Source of the DNA: Halichoerus grypus | Lineage: Eukaryota > Chordata > Mammalia > Carnivora > Phocidae | Length of the DNA stretch: 64,000 nt | Direction: 5' to 3' | Assembly: GCF_964656455.1 (NCBI RefSeq) | Contig: NC_135721.1 | Location: 81,758,754-81,822,753, forward strand | Part shown: piece by piece, positions 1-11,461 of the stretch | Layout: each line of letters begins with the position of its first letter | Position numbering within the stretch: position 1 is the stretch's first letter | The notes under the pieces: model-generated | Databases searched by the model: none | Told to the model about the DNA's origin: nothing | What the model saw: the letters and a program-made list of their open reading frames with translations, nothing else | Translations under genes and position numbers: made by a program

Positions 1-306
1 TATTGGTTTCCTTGGGGCTTGCATAGCATTATTGGCTCCTCTGTTGGTGAAAAATTGGGATCAGAGTTTCAAATAATCATAGGCTTTTTTAGTTCAGAAT
101 TATACTTTCTCTGGCAATGTATTTCTCTAAAAAACTTAGAAGAGTACAGTGTTTTTGCATCCAGTCAGTCCTATACACCAATTATCACATCTTCAAATAT
201 ATATACATATATATATGAATATATATGAATAAATATATATATGTCTTCTTTAATTACTTTTCTTTTCTTTTTCTGCATACCTCACTTTATTTATGCAGGC
301 TCCCTT
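1..306. other. Unassigned AT-rich sequence
   Basis: No gene or recognisable repeat head is visible. The short reading frame at 19-228 has no recognisable domain. Positions 196-245 form an AT/TATA-type simple repeat. Confidence 0.6.
196..245. repeat. AT-rich microsatellite, imperfect (TA)n/(ATATATGA)n
   Basis: Alternating A/T runs with interspersed ATATATGAAT units. It is simple low-complexity sequence with no sign of a functional role. Confidence 0.85.
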
Positions 307-321
307 AAGAATAGGGCTTGA

Positions 322-501
322 GGGGCACCTGGGTGGCTCAAGTCATGATCCCAGGGTCCTGGAATCGAGCCCTACATTGGGCTCTCTGCTCCGCAGGAAG
401 CCTGCTTCTCCCTGTACCACTCCCCCTGCTTGTGTTCCCTCTCTCGCTCTGTCTCTCTCTGTCAAATAAATAAATAGATAAAATCTTTAGGAAAAAAAAA
501 A
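322..501 (+). mobile_element. Can-SINE (tRNA-Lys-derived), young type, head deletion
   Basis: The copy starts with the GGGCACCTGGGTGGCTCA head and ends with a CT-rich body, an AAATAAATAAAT stretch and a poly(A). It is flanked by a perfect 15-bp target-site duplication (aagaatagggcttga, 307-321 and 502-516), which proves an L1-mediated insertion. About 30 bp between the A box and the second GGCTCA are missing: the head reads GGCTCA directly into AGTCATGATC. The two GGCTCA motifs of a normal copy are direct repeats, so slippage between them would explain the loss. The pol III promoter is therefore probably crippled. Confidence 0.95.
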
Positions 502-615
502 AAGAATAGGGCTTGAATGCGAAGACCACAAGCTTAATCTAATACTTGACCTGGGTGATTTTATCTAGCTGGGATTTTTTAATGAGCCATTTTCACTCAA
601 ATTGTTTAAAATGAG

Positions 616-875
616 ATGATGTATGAGAGACTATGGATTCTGAGAAACAAACAGAGGGTTTCAGAGGGGAAGGGGTGGGGGGATGGGTTAGCCTGGTGAT
701 TAAGGAGGGCACGTATTGCATGGAGCACTAGGTGTTATATGAAAACAATGAATCATGGAACACTACATCAAAAACTAATGATGTACTGTATGGTGACTAA
801 CATAACATAATAAAGTAAAATTAAATTTAAAAAAAGAACAGAAGATTTAGAAATGAAAAAATAAAAATAAAAAAA
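616..875 (+). mobile_element. L1 3'-end fragment (5'-truncated), plus strand
   Basis: It begins in the L1 3'UTR near GAGAGACTATGG and runs through the G-rich stretch and the conserved end TGGTGACTAACATAACATAATAAA. A 9-bp repeat (taaaatgag, 607-615 and 876-884) fits a target-site duplication. The A-rich tail is long and contains a non-A segment (gaacagaagatttagaaatg, about 837-856), so the tail is either degenerate or carries a short transduced piece. No coding sequence is included. Confidence 0.85.
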
Positions 876-884
876 TAAAATGAG

Positions 885-3290
885 CTTCTTTAAAATAATA
901 ATTTTCGACTTGCAGAAATGGTGGAGAATTTCCATATAAATTTCACCCAGCTTCCGCCAATGTTAACATCTTATATAACGATGGCAAAGTATGGAAACTA
1001 GGAATTAACATTGATACTCTTAAGTAGTGTACAGAACCTTACAAGTTCACAAGGTGTTCCAATAGTGTCCTTTTGTCTGAGCTGGAACCAAATCCAGGAT
1101 GTCACTTGCACGTAGTTGCCATGTCTCCTTGATCTCCAACAATCTATATTTGTTTTTAAGGTTTTTCTTTTATGATCTTGCACTTTTTGTAGAATACTGG
1201 TCAGCTATTTTGTAGAACGTCATTCAATTTGACTATGTCTGATGTTTTCTCATGATTAGGTTCAAGTTACACATTTTTGACAAGAGTAGTTCAGACAAGA
1301 TGTTCTCAGTGCATCATCAAGGGGGCATGATGTAGATATGGCTTATTACGGATGGTATTAACTTTCATCACGTGGTTAAGGTAATATTTTCAGGGTTTCT
1401 CCACTGTGAAGCTACCATCTTGACTTTTGCAATGAATTAATATTCAGGAGGGGATACTTTGAGGTGAGGCAAATACTCTTTTTCTTATCATGCTTTCACC
1501 CACTTATGCTAGTATTCATTAATAACTTTTGTCTGTAGTAATTATTACTGTGTATTGGAATAATGGTGATTTTCCTATTTTCTTCATTCCTTCTATATTT
1601 ATTTATTGTGATTCTATTGTGAGGAAGATCTCTCCTTTCCTCCTTAAGTGTGTATTCAAATATTGATTTACATCAGTAATAGAGTCATGGATATTTATTC
1701 TCTCTATAGGTATAAGCCAATACTCTCACTGTTTATTTTGTGGCTCAGATTATTCCAGCTTTGGCCACTGAGAGTTCCTTCAAGTTGTTTCTGTGTCCTT
1801 TCAATATGCCCTGGTCATTTGTTGAGCATTTCCTTACTTTAAGATAGCACATGATGTTTGGGTTCATTTTATATTTTGCTTTCCCAGTTTCAGACCCAGT
1901 CATTTCTACAAGGAGCTCTGGTTTCTTTGATCAGATATTTAGACATATATTTAGAAACCAAGATCTGGGTGAAAGATGTATTTGTTGCTGTGTTGGAATA
2001 TCGTTGTTTCTAGGCTTTCCTGGTAGAAATAACTAGGAAATGTATGTGGTTTTTCTAACACATGCATATATACACATCTGTATTTCTGTTTCAATGTATC
2101 TGCATATATATTAAAACCATAAATCCATACTGGTACCTCTGACTCTATTCCAATACAACAGTTTCATTATAACCTTCCTCCTTTCAGTATTTGAAACTTT
2201 ATTACAATTCAATATTTCACTATTGTGACATCTTTCTGCAACAGTGATACACCTGGTTTTTATTATCCATAATATATTTGTGTATTTGTTCAACACTAAC
2301 ATACATGTAAAACTAACCCTTTGAGAAATATTAACTGTGTACAGTTCTTTTTGTCATAAGCCTTAGAGTACACAGTTGAACTACTGTTTTTCATAGTTAT
2401 TTAGACTAGTTCTTTTCCTTGCCACCTTATTTCATTGTGATTATGTAATTATGTTATTTATTTGCAAAACAGATTCATTTGTTACGGCTGGTATTCAATT
2501 TGGGTTCCATCCACATCCTGGTTAAGTTTACTTTATTATTTTGAGGGTATGTAAAACATTACCAACATTCTAAAAGTCAGAGCCATTAGAAAAAGATGCC
2601 TTGAGAGAAATGTCACTACCCCCATCCTATTCCCTCTCTCTGCAGATAACTAATCTCATTAATTTCTGATCTATCCTTCCTGCAATTCTTTTGCACAAAA
2701 TGAAGAGACACATGTAAGTTTTCATATATCCCCTTCTTTCTTACACGAAAGAAGGCACAGTACAGGTACTCTTCTGGACTTTTCTTTTTTCATTTAATAG
2801 TTCATCAGAGAACTTCTACATCTTTTTTTTTTTTTTTTTTTTTTTTTTACAGTTGCATAGTACTCCATTTTGTGGATGTGTTGTTTAACTATTTTTCCAA
2901 GTATGGACATTTGGTCTCTTTCAAATATTTTGAAAGTAAAAACACTTCCACAATTAATAGCTTTGTGTATGTGTGCCTTCACATTGTTGAAGGTGTATTT
3001 TTAGTGTATATTCCTAGAAGTCATGTTGCTGGATCAAAATGGAAGTGCATTTATAGTTTTGTTAAGTATTGACAAATTCCTCTCCCCAGTGGTTATACTT
3101 GTTTCCATTTCTGTCAGCAATATATAGAGAGTACTAATTTTTCACAGCCACACAAACAGGCTATATTGTCATACTTTTTCATTTCCACCAAACATCATTT
3201 GTCAGTGTTATCTTATTTTGCATTTATCTAACTGTAACTTTAAGTATTTTTGAAAAGCTAAGAGCCATTTTTATATTTGTGTGTGTATGC
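885..3290 (-). mobile_element. Ancient L1 (L1M/L1ME-like) antisense: long 3'UTR plus ORF2 tail
   Basis: The plus strand carries familiar antisense old-L1 3'UTR text, for example cccagcttccgccaatgttaac, then a ~1.4-kb 3'UTR continuing to about 2300. From about 2520 to 3290 it carries a decayed antisense ORF2 C-terminus; the minus-strand peptide HKMEYYATVK near 2840-2870 matches the conserved L1 MEYYxAIK region. A poly(T) run lies at 2823-2849. The copy is heavily mutated with no usable frame. Subfamily and exact ends need RepeatMasker. Confidence 0.7.
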
Positions 3291-3345
3291 ATGCTTGTGT
3301 GTGTATGTGTGTGTGTGTGTGTGCATGTGAATTGTCTGTTTGTGT
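3276..3345. repeat. (TG)n microsatellite
   Basis: Imperfect GT-dinucleotide run with ATGC interruptions (gtgtgtatgcatgcttgtg and similar). Simple repeat; the overlapping reading frame is an artefact. Confidence 0.9.
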
Positions 3346-3554
3346 TTTTTCTCTCTCTCCCTCATTTTCTTGTCAGGACTTTGGTAATTTGTCCCTCAAG
3401 TTTTTTTACTCAAATTTGGTAAGCAAACAAAAAATGGTAGTACTATGCAGAGATTCATTTGACAAATTCTTACTTAGCAGCTACATTCTTAGCAGTATGT
3501 GATAAAATAAAGGAAGACATAGAGCATGGGTCTGGGGAAGAGACAGATGTTGAC
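3346..3554. other. Unassigned sequence
   Basis: Short single-copy-looking stretch between the TG repeat and the inverted L1. No gene or repeat recognised. Confidence 0.5.
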
Positions 3555-3561
3555 CACTTTA

Positions 3562-3700
3562 CTTTTTTTTATTTTTTTGTGTGTTATGTTATGTTAATCA
3601 CCATACAATACACCATTACTTTTTAAAAAATTTTTTTATGTTGTTATGTTATGTTATGTTATGTTATGTTATGTTATGTTATGTTAATCACCATACAATA
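3562..3700 (-). repeat. Duplicated L1 3' terminus with (TTATG)8
   Basis: The L1 terminal motif taatcaccatacaata occurs twice, at about 3596-3611 and 3685-3700. Both copies share the same variant (CCATACAATAC), which suggests a local duplication. Between them lies an A/T tract and eight perfect TTATG units (3644-3683), an expansion of the normal AACATAACATAA end. Confidence 0.8.
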
Positions 3701-3938
3701 CATCATTAGTTTTTGATGTGGTGATCACCATCCATTGTTTTCTTATAACACCCAGTGCTCCATGCAGTATGTGCCCTCCTGAATACCCATCACTGGGCTA
3801 ACCCATCCCCCCACCCCCCTCCCCTCTAAAACCCTGTTTGTTTCTCAGAGTCCATAGTCTCTCATGGTTCATCTCTCCCTCTGATATCCCCCCCCTTCAT
3901 TTTTCCCTTCCTTCTCCTAATGTCCTCCATGCTATTCC

Positions 3939-5907
3939 TTATGTTCCACAAATAAGTGAAACCATATGATAATTGACTTTCTCTGCTTGACTTATTTCAC
4001 TTAGCATAATCTCCTCCAGTCCCATCCATGTTGATGTAAAAGTTGGGTATTCATCCTTTCTGATGGCTGAGTAATATTCCATTGTATATATGCACCACAT
4101 CTTCTTTATCCATTCATCTGTTGAAGGGAATCTTGGCTCTTTCCACAGTTTGGCTATTGCGGACATTGCTGCTATGAACATTGGGGTGCATATGGCCCTT
4201 CTTTTCACTACATCTGCGTCTTCAGTGTAAATACCCAGTAGTGCAATTGCTGGGACATAGGGTAGCTCTAGTTTTAATGTTTTGAGGCACCTCCACACTT
4301 TTTTCCAAAGTGGCTGTACCAACTTGCATTCCCACCAACAGTGTAGGAGGGTTCCCCTTTCTCCATAACCTCTCCAACATTTTTTGTTTCTCTCCCTGTC
4401 CATTTTTTGCCATTCAAACTGGTATAAGGTAGTTTCTCAATGTGGTTTTGATTTGAATTTTCCTGATGGCTAATGATGAACAGTTTTTCATGTGTCTGTT
4501 AGCCATTTGTATGTCTTCTTCAGAGAAGTGTCTTTTCATGTCTTCTGCCCATTTTTTGACTTGATTATTTGTTTTTTGGGTGTTGAGTTTGAGAAGTTCT
4601 TTATAGATCTTGGATACCAGCCCTTTATCTGTAGTGTCATTTGCAAATATCTTCTCCCATTCTGTGGGTTGCCTCTTTGTTTTGTTGACTGTTTCCTTTG
4701 CTGTGCAGAAGCTTTTTATCTTGATGAAGTCCCAAAAGTTCATTTTTGCTTTTGTTTCACTAGCTTTTGGAGATGTATCTTGAAAGAAGTTGCTGTGGCC
4801 GATGTCAAAGAAGTTACTGCCTATGTTCTCCTCCAGGATTTTGATGCATTCCTGTCTCACATTGAGGTCTTCCATCCATTTTGAGTTTATCTTTCTGTAT
4901 GGTGTTAGAGAATGGTTGAGTTTCATTCTTCTGCATGTGGCTATCCAATTTTCCTAGCACCATTTATTGAAGAGACTGTCTTTTTTCCATTGCATATTTT
5001 TTCCTAATTTGTCGAAGTTTAGTTGACCATGGAGTTGAGGGTCCATATCTGGGCTCTCTATTCTGTTCCATTGATCAATGTTTTTGTGCCAGTACCATGC
5101 TGTCTTGGTGATCACAGCTTTGTAATATAGCTTGAAATCAGGCAACGTGATGCCCCCAGCTTTGTTTTTCTTTTTCAACATTTCCTTGGTGATTCGGGGT
5201 CTTTTCTGATTCCATACAAATTTTAGGATTGTTTGTTCCAGCACTTTGAAAAATGTCATTGGAATTTTGATTGGGATGGCATTGAGGGTATAGATTGCTC
5301 TGGGTAGCATAGCCATTTTAACAATGTTTATTCTTCCGATCCACGAGCATGGAATGTTTTTCCATCTTTTTGTGTCTTCTTCAATTTCTTTCATGAGTGT
5401 TCTGTAGTTCCTAGAGTATAGATCCTTTACCTCTTTGGTTAGGTTTATTCTGAAGTATCTTATGGTTTTTGGTGCTATTGTAAATGGAATCGTTTCTCTA
5501 ATTTCTCTTTCTACAGTTGCATTGTTAGTGTATAAGAAAGCAACTGATTTCTGTGCATTGATTTTGTATCCTGCCACATTACTGAATTGCTGTATGAGTT
5601 CTAGTAATTTGGGGGTGGAGTCTTTTGGATTTTCCACATAAAGTATCATGTCATCTGCGAAAAGAGTTTGACTTCTTCTTTGCCAATATGAATACCTTTT
5701 ATTTCTTTTTGTTGTCTGATTGCTGTTGTTAGGACTTCTAGTACTATGTTGAACAATAGTGGCGAGAGTGGGCATCCTTGACATGTTCCTGATCTTAAGG
5801 GAAAGGCTCTCAGCATTTCCCCATTGAGGATGATATTCACTGTGGGTTTTTCATAGAAGGATTTTATGAGCTTGAGGAATGTTCCCTCTATCCCTATACT
5901 CTGAAGA
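3939..5907 (-). pseudogene. L1 ORF2 fragment, 3' part (RT to C-terminus), broken
   Basis: L1 ORF2 encodes an endonuclease/reverse transcriptase; this piece covers RT motifs to the C-terminus. [13 protein letters not shown], containing the catalytic FADD, is readable near 5630-5670, but a small deletion just upstream shifts the frame. The cysteine-rich C-terminal region is readable only partly, and the frame changes near 4403-4413 and 4926-4954. The stop at 3939 follows a C-terminus ending in SLICGT, after which the type A 3'UTR begins directly. The sequence is severed from its N-terminal part by the inversion. Confidence 0.9.
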
Positions 5908-7211
5908 GATATATACAGAACATTCCACCCTAAAACAACAGAATACTCATTCTTCTCAAGCACATGGATCTTTCTCCAGAATAGACCACATACTGGGTCA
6001 CAAATCAGGTCTTAAATGATACCAAAAGATTGAGATTACTCCCTGCATATTCTCAGACCACAGTGCTTTAAAACTGGAACTCAATCATAAGAAAAAATTT
6101 GGCAGAAATTCAAACACTTGGAAGCTAAACTCCACTCTGCTCAAGAATGTTTGGTTCAACCAAGAAATCAAAGAAGAACTTAAACAATTCATGGAAACCA
6201 ATGAGAATGAAAACACATTGGTCCAAACCTATGGGATACTGTAAAGGTGGTCCTAAGGGGGAAATACATAGCCATCCAAGCCTCACTCAAAAAAATAGAA
6301 AAATCCCAAATTCACCAATTAACTCTACACCTTAAAGAACTAGAGAAAAAGCAACAAATGATGCCTAAGCCACACATTAGAAGAGAAATAATTAAGATTA
6401 GAGCAGAGATCAATGAATTAGAAACCAGAAACACAGTAGATCAGATCAATGAAAGTAGAAGTTGGTTCTTTGAAAGAATTAATAAGATTGATAAACCACT
6501 GGCCAGACTTATCCAAAAGAAAAGAGAAAGAACCCAAATTAATAAAATTATGAATGAAAAGGGAGAGATCACGACTAACACCAAGGAAAGAGAAACAATT
6601 ATTAGATATTATTATCAACAACTATATGCCAATAAACTGAGCAATCTGGATGAAATGGATGCCTTCCTGGAAACCTATAAACTCCCAAGACTGAAACAGG
6701 TTGAAATTGACAACCCGAATAGGCCAATAACCAGTAATGAGACTGAAGCAGTGATCAAAAACCTCCCCCAAAACAAGAGTCCAGGGCTTGATGGATTCCC
6801 TGGGGAATTCTACCAAACATTCAAAGAAGAAACAATACCTATTCTACTGAAGCTGTTTCAAAAAATAGAAACAGAAAGAAAGCTTCCAGACTCATTCTAT
6901 GAGGCCAGCAATACCTTAATCCCCAAACCAGGCAAGGACCCCATCAAAAAAGAGAATATCAGACCAATATCCCTGATGAATATGGATTCCAAAATCCTCA
7001 ACAAAATCCTAGCTAATAGGATCCAACAATACATTACAAGGATCATCCACCACGACCAAGTGGGATTTATCCCTGCGATGCAAGGTGGTTCAACATTCGC
7101 AAATGAATCAGTGTTATAGAACACATTAATAAGAAGAGAGAGAACCATATGGTCCTCTCAATTGATGCAGAAAAGGCATTTGACAAAATACAACATCCTT
7201 TCCTGATTAAA
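5908..7211 (+). pseudogene. L1 ORF2 fragment, inverted 5' part (EN end to RT start)
   Basis: The plus strand encodes the end of the L1 endonuclease domain, around the region equivalent to SDHNALKLELNHK, then the linker and the N-terminal RT. A 290-codon open stretch (6247-7119) includes [15 protein letters not shown] and [16 protein letters not shown], both typical L1 RT blocks. It ends at [10 protein letters not shown]. The FADD block lies in the oppositely oriented neighbour, so no continuous RT can be made. Confidence 0.9.
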
Positions 7212-7212
7212 G

Positions 7213-9418
7213 CACTTTAGTTTTTTAATTAAACTTTTATTTTGAGATAACTGTAGATTCACATGCAGTAATAAGACATAGAGAGACCATGGGCACATTT
7301 TACCCAGTTTCCGCCAATGGCACATCCTTTGGAACTGTGGTAAAATACCACAAGCAGAATATTGACATTGATAGAGTCAAGAAACAGAACATCACTACAA
7401 GAATCTCCATTGTGCTTTTATAGTCACACCTACTTTCATTCCATCTTCACACCTGCCTTCACCCCTAAATAACCACCATTCTTTTCTCCATTTCTCTCAT
7501 TTTGCCATTTCATTAATATTATATAGATGTAATCATATAATATGCAACCTTTCTGGGTTGGCTTTTCCACTTAAAATAATGCTCTGGAATCTAATTCAGT
7601 TTCTTGCACATACCAATACCTTATGTCCTTTGACCTGCAGTTAAACCCTATATCCTGAGCCAGACCCCCTGCTCTAATACTTTATTTCTTTTGATTGCTG
7701 AGTAGTATTCTATGATAAGTTTACTTAATCATTAACAGTTTATCTAGCCATTCATCCATTGAAGAACATCAGAGTTGCTCCTAGTTTTGGGCTATTGTGA
7801 GTAAAGCTGCTATGAATAGTCATGTTCCAGTTTTTGTGTGAACTTGTCTTCATTTCTCTGGGAAGAATGCCCAGGAGTGCAATTCTGGGTCATATAGTAG
7901 TTTCATGTTTATTTTTTTATTTTTTTTTTAGAGATTTTATTTATTTGTTTGACACAGAGAGACACAGCAAGAGAGGGAACACAAGCAGGTGGAGTGGGAG
8001 AGGGAGAAGCAGGCTACCCACCGAGCAGGGAGCCTGATGTGGGGCTCAATCCCAGGACCCTGGGATCATGACCTGAGCCAAAGACAGACACTTAATTACT
8101 GAGCCACCCAGGCGCCCCTGTAGTTGCATGTTTAGTTTCTGAAGACAATGCCAACCTGTTTTCCAGGGTCGTTCTACCATTTTTATTCCAACCAGCAATA
8201 TATGAGTGATCCAGTTTCTGCACATTTTTACCAGCGTTTGGTGTCCTACTGTTTAATTTTGCCATTCTGATAGGTCTATAATAATATCTCATTGCATTTA
8301 TCTAATAGCTGGTGATGTTAAACATCTTCTAATGTGCTTATTTGCCAATTGTAGGTCCTTTTCAGTGAAATGTCTCTTTATGCCTATTGTCAATGTTCTC
8401 AGGGAATTGTTTGTTTTCCAATTGTTCTGTATTTAGATATCTATATCTCTGTCTGTCTAACCTATATCATCAATCTTTATCTATAGCTATAGATATAAAT
8501 ATTCTAGATATTAGCCCTTTAATATATAGCTTTCAAATATTTTCTCTAATTCTATATTTTGTTTCTTCATTGTATTCATAGTATCTTTCCAGAGCAAAAT
8601 TTTGCCTTTTGATGAGGTCTGTTTTATCAACTTGTCCTTTGATTGATGATGCTTTTAGGGTCAAGTCTGAGAATTCTTCATCTGCCCCTAGATTCCAAAG
8701 ATCTTCTATGTTTTTTCTCCAAAAGTTTTATAGTTTTACGTTTCACATGTATGTCCATGATTCATTTATCCATTTGGGGTTAATTATTGGATAAAGTGTG
8801 AATCATAGGTCAAGGGTTTTTTTCTTGTTCTTTTGTTGTGGTGGTGGTTTTTTTGGTCTATGTATGCCCCATTACTCCAGCACCATTTGTTGAACAATCT
8901 ATATTCCTCCACTGAATGGCTTTTGCACCTCTTTGAAAATCTTTTGGACTGTTTGTGTGGATCTATTTCTAGATTCTATGTTCTATTTCATTAATCTATG
9001 TGTCTATATCTCTGCCAATTCTGCAGTTATTACTGTACCTATATAATAAGTCTTAAAACCAAGTAGACCAATTACTTTCATTTTATTCTTTTCTTTAAAT
9101 TATGTTAGTTTTAAATTATGTTAGTTCCTTTGCTTTTCCATATAAATTTTAGAATACTCTTGTCTATATCTACAAAAATATGTTTTTGGGATTTTGATAG
9201 AAATGGTGTCAAATTTGTATATCAATTTGGGGAGAATTGACTTCTTTACCATGGTGAGTCTTCCCATTTCTGAACTTGGCATGCCCCTCAATTTATTTAG
9301 TTCTTCTTTGAGTTCCTTCATTAGTGTTTGTAGTTTTCAGCATATAAGTTCTATACATGTTTAATAGGCATATATATAACTATTTCATTTATTTTGAGTG
9401 GTTGTAAATGGCATTTTT
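7213..9418 (-). mobile_element. Ancient L1 (L1M-like) antisense, proximal block
   Basis: The plus strand shows antisense old-L1 landmarks in order: 3'UTR start (attttgagataactgtagat, 7239), the MEYYSAIK-equivalent antisense (ttgctgagtagtattctatg) near 7690, and ORF2 to about 9400. It has many indels and no open frame. It is the older host sequence of the SINE at 7912-8119, and it resumes after the young L1 at about 16858. Confidence 0.85.
7912..8119 (-). mobile_element. Can-SINE, young type, minus strand
   Basis: Poly(T), then AGATTTTATTTATTTG, a purine-rich body, CCCTGGGATCATGACCTGAG and the terminal CTGAGCCACCCAGGCGCCCC. A 15-bp duplication with one mismatch (gtagtttcatgttta at 7897-7911; gtagttgcatgttta at 8120-8134) flanks it. 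It inserted into the ancient L1. Confidence 0.95.
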
Positions 9419-9433
9419 AAAACACTGGGTGTT

Positions 9434-11461
9434 GAAAGCTTTGGAGGGCAGAGCAAGATGGCAGAGGAGTAGGAGACCTGGATTTCATCTGGTCCCAGGA
9501 ATTCAGCTGGATAGGGATCAAACCATTCTGAACACCTACAAACTCAACAGGAGATCGAAGAAAAGAACAGCAACAACTCTCTGAACAGAAAAGCGACCAC
9601 TTTCTGGAAGGTAGGACGTGCAGAGAAGTGAATCCGAGGTGATATTCGGGAGGATAGAAAGCAGGCAAGGGGGCCTCCATCAGCCACTATTGGCAAGTAA
9701 TAAGAGCAGTGGAGCACAAAATCAGAACTTTTAGAAGTCGGCTCCACTGAGGGACGTCACTCCAGTGGCTAAGCGGGGGGTGGAACATTCACAGGGACAG
9801 TGTGGTCTCAGGACCCTCAGGGTCACAGAAAGACTGGGGATGCCTGAGTGTGGCAGAGCTCTCAGGTATCAGAGCAAGGAAGCTGGATGCAGAGACAGAG
9901 CCGAGGAGTGGGCTCTCAGCTCGGGGTTGCTATAAACCCTGATCCATGGCACAGTCGGGCCACTGCTCTTCCAGCAGGGACCCAACAAGCAGTAGATCTG
10001 GGGAGACTCCCCTTCCTCCCCTGGGAGGAACGGCATGGGAGCACATCACAGGATTCTTCTGGGTTTGGAGACTCCACAGGGGGTCGTGTGCCAGAGATAG
10101 AAATGCTAGGTCACAGGCTGGGTGAGCACAGAGTGCAGCCAGAGACTGGGGAGACGGGAGTGATTGACTGCTTTTCTCTGGGGGCTCACTGAGGAGTTGA
10201 GCCCCCAAGTTCTTGGCTTCTCCAGGGAGGAGATTAGGAGGCTGCCATTTTTGTTCTCGTCCTCCAAAGCTGTACCGAAAGCTTGCAGGGGACAAAAGCT
10301 CCCGAGAGCAAACCCGAGCAGATTACTTAGCCCGGACCGGCAAGGGCGGGGCAATTTCGCCTCTGGCAAAGACATTTGGAAACCAGGGCAACAGGCCCTT
10401 CCCCCAGAAGATCAGCAAGAACAGCCAGCCAAGACCAAGTTTACCGATCAGTGAGAATGGCAGAACTCCAGTGCTAGGAGAATACTGCAAATAGAATTCA
10501 TGGATTTTTACCATGATTCTTTAGTCTTTCAAAGTTAATTTTTTTAACTTTTTTTTTTTTGAATTTTTCTTTTTCCCTTTTTCTTTTTTTTTTAAAGATA
10601 TTATTTATTTATTTATTTATTTGACAGAGAGATAGAGAGCACAAGTAGGCAGAGTGGCAGGCAGAGGGAAAGGGAGAAGCAGGCTCTCTGCTGAGCAGGG
10701 AGCCTGATGCGGGGCTCGATCCCAGGACCCCAGGATCATGACCTGAGCTGAAGGCCGCTGCTTAACCAACTGAGCCACCCAGGCGCCCCTCTTTTTCCCT
10801 TTTCAACCAACGTATTATCAATCCCTTTTTTAAAAAAATATTTTTTATTTTTCATTTTTAGAGTCATATTCTATCCCTTCATAATAGTTACCCTTATTTT
10901 TGGTATATATATATAAGTTGTTCTCTCTTTAAAATTTTGAGATACAGTTTGTTCTAACAGATCAAAATGTACCCTAAATCTCTAGTGTAAGGCTTTGTTC
11001 TAGTCTCTGCCTGATCACATTCTCTCCCGTTTTTTTTTAAATCCTCTTCTTTCTTTTTTCAACCAACTTCTTATCAATTCCTTTTATAAAATCCTTTATA
11101 ATTTTCATCTTTACAGTCATATTCCATCCCTTAATCATATTAACCCTTACTTTTGTACATATATAAGTTTTTCTTTCTTTAAAATTTTGGGAGGCACCTT
11201 CTTCTAACAGACCAAAATATGCCCAAAATCTAGTGTGTGGCACTGATCTATGCACCAGCCTGACCATATTTGATCATATTCAGTTTTTTTTGTTTTGTAT
11301 TGTTTTTGTTTGTTTTTGTCTTTATCTTTTTCTTTTTTCTTTCTTTCCCTTTCTTACCCCTGGTTTCAAGACTTTTCTGATTAGTTTAGTGTATATTTTC
11401 TGGGGACATTGTTACCCTGTTAGCATTTTTTCCCTCATTCATCTCTTCTCCTCTGGAAAAA
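9434..11461 (+). promoter_or_regulatory. L1 5'UTR (internal pol II promoter region)
   Basis: GC- and CpG-richer than its surroundings over the first ~1 kb, as expected of an L1 5'UTR, then T-rich (10540-11460). A good splice-donor-like motif, AAG|GTAGGA, lies at 9608-9616, and a pyrimidine tract (attcatctcttctcctctg) lies just before the ORF1 ATG. These two points match the ends of the sequence missing in the minus-strand L1 at 56041-61668. Reading frames of about 100 codons in both strands here are not conserved L1 proteins. Promoter activity is inferred from family knowledge. Confidence 0.75.
10582..10789 (-). mobile_element. Can-SINE in L1 5'UTR, minus strand
   Basis: Antisense SINE with AAAGATATTATTTATTTATT near its 3' tail and GAGCCACCCAGGCGCCCC at its head. 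A ~14-bp duplication (tctttttccctttt, 10568-10581 and 10790-10803) flanks it. It lies inside the L1 5'UTR, so it post-dates this L1 insertion or sat in its source copy. Confidence 0.93.

Larger units (their letters stand above)
3562..7212 (-). mobile_element. L1 (type A 3' end) with 5' inversion (twin priming)
   Basis: The minus strand from 3562 to about 5907 carries the L1 3' end, the 3'UTR and the ORF2 C-terminal part, up to the RT peptide [10 protein letters not shown]. From about 5908 to 7211 the plus strand carries the preceding part of the same ORF2, from the C-terminal endonuclease region to [10 protein letters not shown]. These two ends are adjacent in intact copies (compare 14266-14291), so the element is one 5'-truncated L1 whose 5' 1.3 kb is inverted with almost no loss. 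A weak 7-bp repeat (cacttta, 3555-3561 and 7213-7219) may be the target-site duplication. The element is non-coding as a unit. Confidence 0.92.

Noticed and set aside
322..501. tRNA-like A and B boxes in the SINE heads as possible tRNA genes
   Set aside because: They belong to Can-SINEs with tails and target-site duplications, and no cloverleaf with acceptor pairing is present.
4492..4884. 130-codon plus-strand frame rich in Cys and Phe (similar at 24784-25107 and 57353-57796)
   Set aside because: Antisense shadow of L1 ORF2. The same shadow recurs at every copy.
9848..10514. Overlapping 63-121-codon frames on both strands near 10 kb
   Set aside because: They lie in the GC-rich L1 5'UTR and are not preserved in the homologous region at 40600-41350 in a consistent way.
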